Of a DNA stretch of 64,000 bases, positions 1 through 10,975 are shown piece by piece. A program made the translations under genes and the position numbers. This DNA is from Orychophragmus violaceus (taxonomy: Eukaryota > Streptophyta > Magnoliopsida > Brassicales > Brassicaceae), in the NCBI GenBank assembly GCA_030180135.1, contig CM058238.1, positions 94,857,507-94,921,506 of the forward strand, read 5' to 3'. Numbering within the stretch: the first letter of the stretch is position 1; every line of letters begins with the position of its first letter. The notes under the pieces are model-generated. The model made no database searches, was not told the DNA's origin, and saw only the letters and a program-made list of their open reading frames with translations.

Positions 1-819
1 ATTTCTTCACCAGACCTCTTTTATATCCCATTTTAAGGGTTTTGGTCATGATAGTTTCAAAAAAACTCGATCCAATTCTTCCTGGGTCATGGAAACTTGC
101 ATTTTGGCCTTAGAATCCTTCTCGGCGGTGCATCTGGTCAGGATAATCCATCCCGTTAGTCAGTATGGCCGAGATAGTCCTTCCCGTCAGTCCATTAGGA
201 GGTTTTGGCCTTAGGATCCTTCCCCCGGTGGATAGAATCAGTTTATCCTATCCCGTCATTGTTTTTTCCACCAATTTCTTCACCAGACCTCTTTGTTATC
301 CATTTGAGAGGTTTGGGTCTTGATAGTTTCAAAAAAACTCGAGTTAATTTTTTCGGGTCAAGGAACCTTGGTTCTCGGTAGGCTATAACCTTCCCACGGT
401 GTATAGACGGGTTTTTCGGGTCATTTGTTTTCCACCAATTTCTTCACCAGACCTCTTTTATATCCCATTTTAAGGGTTTTGGTCATGATAGTTTCAAAAA
501 AACTCGATCCAATTCTTCATGGGTCATGGAAACTTGCATTTTGGCCTTGGAATCCTTCTCGGCGGTGCATCTGGTCAGGATAATCCATCACGTCAGTCAG
601 TATGGCCGAGATAGTCCTTCCCGTCAGTTCGTTTCCATCCCGTTATTCAGTATGGCCGAGATAGTCCTTCACGTCAGTTATGGCCGAGATAGTCCTTCCC
701 GTCATGGAAACTTGCATTTTGGCCTTAGAATCCTTCTCGGCGGTTCATCTGGTCAGGATAATCCATCCCGTTAGTCAGTATGGCCGAGATTGTCCTTCCC
801 GTCATTCCATTAGGAGGTT

Positions 820-3800
820 TTGGCCTTAGGATCCTTCCCCCGGTGGATAGAATCAGTTTATCCTATCCCGTCATTGTTTTTTACACCAATTTCTTCACCA
901 GACCTCTTTGTTATCCATTTGAGAGGTTTGGGTCTTGCTAGTTTCAAAAAAACTCGAGTCAATTTTTCGGGTCAAGAAACCTTGGTTCTCGGTAGGCTAT
1001 AACCTTCCCATGGTGTATAGACGGGTTTTTCGGGTCATTTATTTTCCACCAATTTCTTCACCAGACCTCTTTTATATCCCATTTTAAGGGTTTTGGTCAT
1101 GATAGTTTCAAAAAAACTCGATCCAATTCTTCCTGGGTCATGGAAACTTGCATTTTGGCCTTAGAATCCTTCTCGGCTGTGCATCTGGTCAGGATAATCC
1201 ATCCCGTTAGTCAGTATGGCCGAGATAGTCCTTCCCGTCAGTCCATTAGGAGGTTTTGGCCTTAGGATCCTTCCCCCGGTGGATAGAATCAGTTTATCCT
1301 ATCCCGTCATTGTTTTTTCCACCAATTTCTTCACCAGACCTCTTTGTTATCCATTTGAGAGGTTTGGGTCTTGATAGTTATAAAAAAACTCGAGTCAATT
1401 TTTTCGGGTCAAGGAACTTTGGTTCTCGGTAGGCTATAACCTTCCCACGGTGTATAGACGGGTTTTTCGGGTCATTTGTTTTCCACCAATTTCTTCACCA
1501 TACCTCTTTTATATCCCATTTTAAAGGTTTTGGTCATGATAGTTTCAAAAAAACTCGATCCAATTCTTCCTGGGTCATGGAAACTTGCATTTTGGCCTTA
1601 GAATCCTTCTCGGCGGTGCATCTGGTCAGGATAATCCATCACGTCAGTCAGTATGGCCGAGATAGTCCTTCCCGTCAGTTCGTTTCCATCCCGTTAGTCA
1701 GTATGGCCGAGATAGTCCTTCACGTCAGTTATGGCCGAGATAGTCCTTCCCGTCATGGAAACTTGCATTTTGGCCTTAGAATCCTTCTCGGCGGTTCATC
1801 TGGTCAGGATAATCCATCCCGTTAGTCAGTATGGCCGAGATAGTCCTTCCCGCCAGTCCATTAGAAGGTTTTGGCCTTAGGATCCTTCCCCCGGTGGATA
1901 TAATCAGTTTATCCTATCCCGTCATTGTTTTTTCCACCAATTTCTTCACCAGACCTCTTTGTTATCCATTTGAGAGGTTTGGGTCTTGATAGTTTCAAAA
2001 AAACTCGAGTCAATTTTTTCGGGCCAAGGAACCTTGGTTCTCGGTAGGCTATAACCTTCCCACGGTGTATAGACGGGTTTTTCGGGTCATTTGTTTTCCA
2101 CCAATTTCTTCACCAGACCTCTTTTATATCCCATTTTAAGGGTTTTGGTCATGATAGTTTCAAAAAACTCGATCCAATTCTTCCTGGGTCACGGAAACTT
2201 GCATTTTGGCCTTAGAATCCTTCTCGGCGGTGCATCTGGTCAGGATAATCCATCCCGTTAGTCAGTATGGCCGAGATTGTCCTTCCCGTCAGTCCATTAG
2301 GAGGTTTTGGCCTTAGGATCCTTCCCCCGGTGGATAGAATCAGTTTATCCTATCCCGTCATTGTTTTTTACACCAATTTCTTCACCAGACCTCTTTGTTA
2401 TCCATTTGAGAGGTTTGGGTCTTGATAGTTTCAAAAAAACTCGAGTCAATTTTTCGGGTCAAGAAACCTTGGTTCTCGGTAGGCTATAACCTTCCCACGG
2501 TGTATAGACGGGTTTTTCGGGTCATTTATTTTCCACCAATTTCTTCACCAGACCTCTTTTATATCCCATTTTAAGGGTTTTGGTCATGATAGTTTCAAAA
2601 AAACTCGATCCAATTCTTCCTGGGTCATGGAAACTTGCATTTTGGCCTTAGAATCCTTCTCGGCTGTGCATCTGGTCAGGATAATCCATCCCGTTAGTCA
2701 GTATGGCCGAGATAGTCCTTCCCATCAGTCCATTAGGAGGTTTTGGCCTTAGGATCCTTCCCCCGGTGGATAGAATCAGTTTATCCTATCCCGTCATTGT
2801 TTTTTCCACCAATTTCTTCACCAGACCTCTTTGTTATCCATTTGAGAGGTTTGGGTCTTGATAGTTATAAAAAAACTCGAGTCAATTTTTTCGGGTCAAG
2901 GAACTTTGGTTCTCGGTAGGCTATAACCTTCCCACGGTGTATAGACGGGTTTTTCGGGTCATTTGTTTTCCACCAATTTCTTCACCATACCTCTTTTATA
3001 TCCCATTTTAAAGGTTTTGGTCATGATAGTTTCAAAAAAACTCGATCCAATTCTTCCTGGGTCATGGAAACTTGCATTTTGGCCTTAGAATCCTTCTCGG
3101 CGGTGCATCTGGTCAGGATAATCCATCACGTCAGTCAGTATGGCCGAGATAGTCCTTCCCGTCAGTTCGTTTCCATCCCGTTAGTCAGTATGGCCGAGAT
3201 AGTCCTTCACGTCAGTTATGGCCGAGATAGTCCTTCCCGTCATGGAAACTTGCATTTTGGCCTTAGAATCCTTCTCGGCGGTTCATCTGGTCAGGATAAT
3301 CCATCCCGTTAGTCAGTATGGCCGAGATAGTCCTTCCCGCCAGTCCATTAGAAGGTTTTGGCCTTAGGATCCTTCCCCCGGTGGATATAATCAGTTTATC
3401 CTATCCCGTCATTGTTTTTTCCACCAATTTCTTCACCAGACCTCTTTGTTATCCATTTGAGAGGTTTGGGTCTTGATAGTTTCAAAAAAACTCGAGTCAA
3501 TTTTTTCGGGCCAAGGAACCTTGGTTCTCGGTAGGCTATAACCTTCCCACGGTGTATAGACGGGTTTTTCGGGTCATTTGTTTTCCACCAATTTCTTCAC
3601 CAGACCTCTTTTATATCCCATTTTAAGGGTTTTGGTCATGATAGTTTCAAAAAACTCGATCCAATTCTTCCTGGGTCACGGAAACTTGCATTTTGGCCTT
3701 AGAATCCTTCTCGGCGGTGCATCTGGTCAGGATAATCCATCCCGTTAGTCAGTATGGCCGAGATTGTCCTTCCCGTCAGTCCATTAGGAGGTTTTGGCCT

Positions 3801-5280
3801 TAGGATCCTTCCCCCGGTGGATAGAATCAGTTTATCCTATCCCGTCATTGTTTTTTACACCAATTTCTTCACCAGACCTCTTTGTTATCCATTTGAGAGG
3901 TTTGGGTCTTGATAGTTTCAAAAAAACTCGAGTCAATTTTTTCGGGTCAAGGAACCTTGGTTCTCGGTAGGCTATAACCTTCCCACGGTGTATAGACGGG
4001 TTTTTCGGGTCATTTATTTTCCACCAATTTCTTCACCAGACCTCTTTTATATCCCATTTTAAGGGTTTTGGTCATGATAGTTTCAAAAAAACTCGATCCA
4101 ATTCTTCCTGGGTCATGGAAACTTGCATTTTGGCCTTAGAATCCTTCTCGGCGGTGCATCTGGTCAGGATAATCCATCCCGTTAGTCAGTATGGCCGAGA
4201 TAGTCCTTCCCGTCAGTCCATTAGGAGGTTTTGGCCTTAGGATCCTTCCCCCGGTGGATAGAATCAGTTTATCCTATCCCGTCATTGTTTTTTCCACCAA
4301 TTTCTTCACCAGACCTCTTTGTTATCCATTTGAGAGGTTTGGGTCTTGATAGTTATAAAAAAACTCGAGTCAATTTTTTCGGGTCAAGGAACTTTGGTTC
4401 TCGGTAGGCTATAACCTTCCCACGGTGTATAGATGGGTTTTTCGGGTCATTTGTTTTCCACCAATTTCTTCACCATACCTCTTTTATATCCCATTTTAAG
4501 GGTTTTGGTCATGATAGTTTCAAAAAAACTCGATCCAATTCTTCCTGAGTCATGGAAACTTGCATTTTGGCCTTAGAATCCTTCTCGGCGGTGCATCTGG
4601 TCAGGATAATCCATCACGTCAGTCAGTATGGCCGAGATAGTCCTTCCCGTCAGTTCGTTTCCATCCCGTTAGTCAGTATGGCCGAGATAGTCCTTCACGT
4701 CAGTTATGGCCGAGATAGTCCTTCCCGTCATGGAAACTTGCATTTTGGCCTTAGAATCCTTCTCTGCGGTTCATCTGGTCAGGATAATCCATCCCGTTAG
4801 TCAGTATGGCCGAGATAGTCCTTCCCGCCAGTCCATTAGGAGGTTTTGGCCTTAGGATCCTTCCCCCGGTGGATATAATCAGTTTATCCTATCCCGTCAT
4901 TGTTTTTTCCACCAATTTCTTCACCAGACCTCTTTGTTATCCATTTGAGAGGTTTGGGTCTTGATAGTTTCAAAAAAACTCGAGTCAATTTTTTCGGGCC
5001 AAGGAACCTTGGTTCTCGGTAGGCTATAACCTTCCCACGGTGTATAGACGGGTTTTTCGGGTCATTTGTTTTCCACCAATTTCTTCACCAGACCTCTTTT
5101 ATATCCCATTTTAAGGGTTTTGGTCATGATAGTTTCAAAAAAACTCGATCCAATTCTTCCTGGGTCACGGAAACTTGCATTTTGGCCTTAGAATCCTTCT
5201 CGGCGGTTCATCTGGTCAGGATAATCCATCCTGTTAGTCAGTATGGCCGAGATAGTCCTTCCCGCCAGTCCATTAGGAGG
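820..5280 (+). repeat. 1487-bp higher-order repeat (two 437-bp units plus one long unit)
   Basis: Diagnostic variants recur at a spacing of 1487-1488 bp. The long-unit open frames start at 1577, 3064 and 4552. The variant GGCTGTGCATC is at 1175 and 2662. A TAGTTATAAAAA variant of module A occurs once per period. The three copies are near-identical, with a few private substitutions such as GGCGGTGCATC in the third. Confidence 0.85.
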
Positions 5281-5639
5281 TTTTGGCCTTAGGATCCTTC
5301 CCCCGGTGGATATAATCAGTTTATCCTATCCCGTCATTGTTTTTTCCACCAATATCTTCACCAGACCTCTTTGTTATCCATTTGAGAGGTTTGGGTCCTG
5401 ATAGTTTCAAAAAAACTCGAGTCAATTTTTTCGGGTCAAGGAACCTTGGTTCTCGGTAGGCTATAACCTTCCCACGGTGTATAGACGGGTTTTTCGGGTC
5501 ATTTGTTTTCCACCAATTTCTTCACCAGACCTCTTTTATATCCCATTTTAAGGGTGTTGGTCATGATAGTTTCAAAAAAACTCGATCCAATTCTTCCTGG
5601 GTCACGGAAACTTGCATTTTGGCCATAGAATCCTTCTCG

Positions 5640-8600
5640 GCGGTGCATCTGGTCAGGATAATCCATCCCGTTAGTCAGTATGGCCGATATTGTCCTTCCC
5701 GTCAGTCCATTAGGAGGTTTTGGCCTTAGGATCCTTCCCCCGGTGGATAGAATCAGTTTATCCTATCCCGTCATTGTTTTTTACACCAATTTCTTCACCA
5801 GACCTCTTTGTTATCCATTTGAGAGGTTTGGGTCTTGATAGTTTCAAAAAAACTCGAGTCAATTTTTCGGGTCAAGGAACCTTGGTTCTCAGTAGGCTAT
5901 AACCTTCCCACAGTGTATAGACGGGTTTTTCGGGTCATTTGTTTTCCACCAATTTCTTCACCAGACCTCTTTTATATCCCATTTTAAGGGTTTTGGTCAT
6001 GATAGTTTCAAAAAAAACTCGATCCAATTCTTCCTGGGTCATGGAAACTTGCATTTTGGCCTTAGAATCCTTCTCGGCGGTGCATCTGGTCAGGATAATC
6101 CATCCCGTTAGTCAGTATGGCCGAGATAGTCCTTCCCGTCAGTCCATTAGGAGGTTTTGGCCTTAGGATCCTTCCCCCGGTGGATAGAATCAGTTTATCT
6201 TATCCCGTCATTTTTTTTTCCACCAATTTCTTCACCAGACCTCTTTGTTATCCATTTGAGAGGTTTGGGTCTTGATAGTTTCAAAAAAACTCGAGTCAAT
6301 TTTTTCGGGTCAAGGAACCTTGGTTCTCGGTAGGCTATAACCTTCCCACGGTGTATAGACGGGTTTTTCGGGTCATTTGTTTTCCACCAATTTCTTCACC
6401 AGACCTCTTTTATATCCCATTTTAAGGGTTTTGGTCATGATAGTTTCAAAAAAGCTCGATCCAATTCTTCCTGGGTCATGGAAACTTGCATTTTGGCCTT
6501 AGAATCCTTCTCGGCGGTGCATCTGGTCAGGATAATCCATCCTGTTAGTCAGTATGGCCGATATTGTCCTTCCCGTCAGTCCATTAGGAGGTTTTGGCCT
6601 TAGGATCCTTCCCCCGGTGGATAGAATCAGTTTATCCTATCCCGTCATTGTTTTTTACACCAATTTCTTCACCAGACCTCTTTGTTATCCATTTGAGAGG
6701 TTTGGGTCTTGATAGTTTCAAAAAAACTCGAGTCAATTTTTCGGGTCAAGGAACCTTGGTTCTCAGTAGCCTATAACCTTCCCACAGTGTATAGACGGGT
6801 TTTTCGGGTCATTTGTTTTCCACCAATTTCTTCACCAGACCTCTTTTATATCCCATTTTAAGGGTTTTGGTCATGATAGTTTCAAAAAAAACTCGATCCA
6901 ATTCTTCCTGGGTCATGGAAACTTGCATTTTGGCCTTAGAATCCTTCTCGGCGGTGCATCTGGTCAGGATAATCCATCCCGTTAGTCAGTATGGCCGAGA
7001 TAGTCCTTCCCGTCAGTCCATTAGGAGGTTTTGGCCTTAGGATCCTTCCCCCGGTGGATAGAATCAGTTTATCTTATCCCGTCATTGTTTTTTCCACCAA
7101 TTTCTTCACCAGACCTCTTTGTTATCCATTTGAGAGGTTTGGGTCTTGATAGTTTCAAAAAAACTCGAGTCAATTTTTTCGGGTCAAGGAACCTTGGTTC
7201 TCGGTAGGCTATAACCTTCCCACGGTGTATAGACGGGTTTTTCGGGTCATTTGTTTTCCACCAATTTCTTCACCAGACCTCTTTTATATCCCATTTTAAG
7301 GGTTTTGGTCATGATAGTTTCAAAAAAACTCGATCCAATTCTTCCTGGGTCATGGAAACTTGCATTTTGGCCTTAGAATCCTTCTCGGCGGTGCATCTGG
7401 TCAGGATAATCCATCCCGTTAGTCAGTATGGCCGATATTGTCCTTCCCGTCAGTCCATTAGGAGGTTTTGGCCTTAGGATCCTTCCCCCGGTGGATAGAA
7501 TCAGTTTATCCTATCCCGTCATTGTTTTTTACACCAATTTCTTCACCAGACCTCTTTGTTATCCATTTGAGAGGTTTGGGTCTTGATAGTTTCAAAAAAA
7601 CTCGAGTCAATTTTTCGGGTCAAGGAACCTTGGTTCTCAGTAGGCTATAACCTTCCCACAGTGTATAGACGGGTTTTTCGGGTCATTTGTTTTCCACCAA
7701 TTTCTTCACCAGACCTCTTTTATATCCCATTTTAAGGGTTTTGGTCATGATAGTTTCAAAAAAAACTCGATCCAATTCTTCCTGGGTCATGGAAACTTGC
7801 ATTTTGGCCTTAGAATCCTTCTCGGCGGTGCATCTGGTCAGGATAATCCATCCCGTTAGTCAGTATGGCCGAGATAGTCCTTCCCGTCAGTCCATTAGGT
7901 GGTTTTGGCCTTAGGATCCTTCCCCCGGTGGATAGAATCAGTTTATCTTATCCCGTCATTGTTTTTTCCACCAATTTCTTCACCAGACCTCTTTGTTATC
8001 CATTTGAGAGGTTTGGGTCTTGATAGTTTCAAAAAAACTCGAGTCAATTTTTTCGGGTCAAGGAACCTTGGTTCTCGGTAGGCTATAACCTTCCCACGGT
8101 GTATAGACGGGTTTTTCGGGTCATTTGTTTTCCACCAATTTCTTCACCAGACCTCTTTTATATCCCATTTTAAGGGTTTTGGTCATGATAGTTTCAAAAA
8201 AACTCGATCCAATTCTTCCTGGGTCATGGAAACTTGCATTTTGGCCTTAGAATCCTTCTCGGCGGTGCATCTGGTCAGGATAATCCATCCCGTTAGTCAG
8301 TATGGCCGATATTGTCCTTCCCGTCAGTCCATTAGGAGGTTTTGGCCTTAGGATCCTTCCCCCGGTGGATAGAATCAGTTTATCCTATCCCGTCATTGTT
8401 TTTTACACCAATTTCTTCACCAGACCTCTTTGTTATCCATTTGAGAGGTTTGGGTCTTGATAGTTTCAAAAAAACTCGAGTCAATTTTTCGGGTCAAGGA
8501 ACCTTGGTTCTCAGTAGGCTATAACCTTCCCACAGTGTATAGACGGGTTTTTCGGGTCATTTGTTTTCCACCAATTTCTTCACCAGACCTCTTTTATATC

Positions 8601-10975
8601 CCATTTTAAGGGTTTTGGTCATGATAGTTTCAAAAAAAACTCGATCCAATTCTTCCTGGGTCATGGAAACTTGCATTTTGGCCTTAGAATCCTTCTCGGC
8701 GGTGCATCTGGTCAGGATAATTCATCCCGTTAGTCAGTATGGCCGAGATAGTCCTTCCCGTCAGTCCATTAGGAGGTTTTGGCCTTAGGATCCTTCCCCC
8801 GGTGGATAGAATCAGTTTATCTTATCCCGTCATTGTTTTTTCCACCAATTTCTTCACCAGACCTCTTTGTTATCCATTTGAGAGGTTTGGGTCTTGATAG
8901 TTTCAAAAAAACTCGAGTCAATTTTTTCGGGTCAAGGAACCTTGGTTCTCGGTAGGCTATAACCTTCCCACGGTGTATAGACGGGTTTTTCGGGTCATTT
9001 GTTTTCCACCAATTTCTTCACCAGACCTCTTTTATATCCCATTTTAAGGGTTTTGGTCATGATAGTTTCAAAAAAACTCGATCCAATTCTTCCTGGGTCA
9101 TGGAAACTTGCATTTTGGCCTTAGAATCCTTCTCGGCGGTGCATCTGGTCAGGATAATCCATCCCGTTAGTCAGTATGGCCGATATTGTCCTTCCCGTCA
9201 GTCCATTAGGAGGTTTTGGCCTTAGGATCCTTCCCCCGGTGGATAGAATCAGTTTATCCTATCCCGTCGTTGTTTTTTACACCAATTTCTTCACCAGACC
9301 TCTTTGTTATCCATTTGAGAGGTTTGGGTCTTGATAGTTTCAAAAAAACTCGAGTCAATTTTTCGGGTCAAGGAACCTTGGTTCTCAGTAGGCTATAACC
9401 TTCCCACAGTGTATAGACGGGTTTTTCGGGTCATTTGTTTTCCACCAATTTCTTCACCAGACCTCTTTTATATCCCATTTTAAGGGTTTTGGTCATGATA
9501 GTTTCAAAAAAAACTCGATCCAATTCTTCCTGGGTCATGGAAACTTGCATTTTGGCCTTAGAATCCTTCTCGGCGGTGCATCTGGTCAGGATAATCCATC
9601 CCGTTAGTCAGTATGGCCGAGATAGTCCTTCCCGTCAGTCCATTAGGAGGTTTTGGCCTTAGGATCCTTCCCCCGGTGGATAGAATCAGTTTATCTTATC
9701 CCGTCATTGTTTTTTCCACCAATTTCTTCACCAGACCTCTTTGTTATCCATTTGAGAGGTTTGGGTCTTGATAGTTTCAAAAAAACTCGAGTCAATTTTT
9801 TCGGGTCAAGGAACCTTGGTTCTCGGTAGGCTATAACCTTCCCACGGTGTATAGACGGGTTTTTCGGGTCATTTGTTTTCCACCAATTTCTTCACCAGAC
9901 CTCTTTTATATCCCATTTTAAGGGTTTTGGTCATGATAGTTTCAAAAAAACTCGATCCAATTCTTCCTGGGTCATGGAAACTTGCATTTTGGCCTTAGAA
10001 TCCTTCTCGGCGGTGCATCTGGTCAGGATAATCCATCCCGTTAGTCAGTATGGCCGATATTGTCCTTCCCGTCAGTCCATTAGGAGGTTTTGGCCTTAGG
10101 ATCCTTCCCCCGGTGGATAGAATCAGTTTATCCTATCCCGTCATTGTTTTTTACACCAATTTCTTCACCAGACCTCTTTGTTATCCATTTGAGAGGTTTG
10201 GGTCTTGATAGTTTCAAAAAAACTCGAGTCAATTTTTCGGGTCAAGGAACCTTGGTTCTCAGTAGGCTATAACCTTCCCACAGTGTATAGACGGGTTTTT
10301 CGGGTCATTTGTTTTCCACCAATTTCTTCACCAGACCTCTTTTATATCCCATTTTAAGGGTTTTGGTCATGATAGTTTCAAAAAAAACTCGATCCAATTC
10401 TTCCTGGGTCATGGAAACTTGCATTTTGGCCTTAGAATCCTTCTCGGCGGTGCATCTGGTCAGGATAATCCATCCCGTTAGTCAGTATGGCCGATATTGT
10501 CCTTCCCGTCAGTCCATTAGGAGGTTTTGGCCTTAGGATCCTTCCCCCGGTGGATAGAATCAGTTTATCCTATCCCGTCATTGTTTTTTACACCAATTTC
10601 TTCACCAGACCTCTTTGTTATCCATTTGAGAGGTTTGGGTCTTGATAGTTTCAAAAAAACTCGAGTCAATTTTTCGGGTCAAGGAACCTTGGTTCTCAGT
10701 AGGCTATAACCTTCCCACAGTGTATAGACGGGTTTTTCGGGTCATTTGTTTTCCACCAATTTCTTCACCAGACCTCTTTTATATCCCATTTTAAGGGTTT
10801 TGGTCATGATAGTTTCAAAAAAAACTCGATCCAATTCTTCCTGGGTCATGGAAACTTGCATTTTGGCCTTAGAATCCTTCTCGGCGGTGCATCTGGTCAG
10901 GATAATCCATCCCGTTAGTCAGTATGGCCGAGATAGTCCTTCCCGTCAGTCCATTAGGAGGTTTTGGCCTTAGGA
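5640..10975 (+). repeat. 874-bp dimeric higher-order repeat block
   Basis: Two 437-bp subtypes alternate. Subtype 1 has CCGATATTGTCC, then TTTTTTACACC, a T5 run before CGGG, TCTCAGTAGG and CCACAGTG, followed by an A8 run. Subtype 2 has CCGAGATAGTCC, TTTTTTCCACC, T6, TCTCGGTAGG and CCACGGTG, with A7. The same frame starts at 5720, 6594, 7468, 8342, 9216 and 10090, exactly 874 bp apart, then at 10527, only 437 bp on. The missing T in one subtype is balanced by the extra A, keeping the dimer at exactly 2 x 437. No long unit occurs inside this block. Confidence 0.92.
6220..6656 (+). repeat. Reference 437-bp satellite unit (modules A, B1, B2)
   Basis: Module A is 6220-6383 (164 bp). It begins CCACCAATTTCTTCACCAGA, carries an XhoI-type CTCGAG after an A run, then the dyad CAAGGAACCTTGGTTC at 6311-6326, and ends GGGTCATTTG. 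Module B1 is about 6384-6548 (165 bp), starts with the same CCACCAATTTC segment and aligns with A over its whole length. Module B2 is about 6549-6656 (108 bp). Its 3' part (GGCCTTAGGATCC ... CCCGTCATTG) aligns with the 3' parts of A and B1, but it lacks their 5' ~60-100 bp. The unit boundaries chosen here are arbitrary, since the array is continuous. Confidence 0.85.

Noticed and set aside
526..774. Recurring 60-89-codon frames beginning METCILALESF, MALGSFPRW or MFSTNFFTRP throughout the array
   Set aside because: They repeat with the satellite period, overlap each other in different frames, start and stop at unit landmarks, and vary with 1-bp slips. They are by-products of the repeat, not genes.
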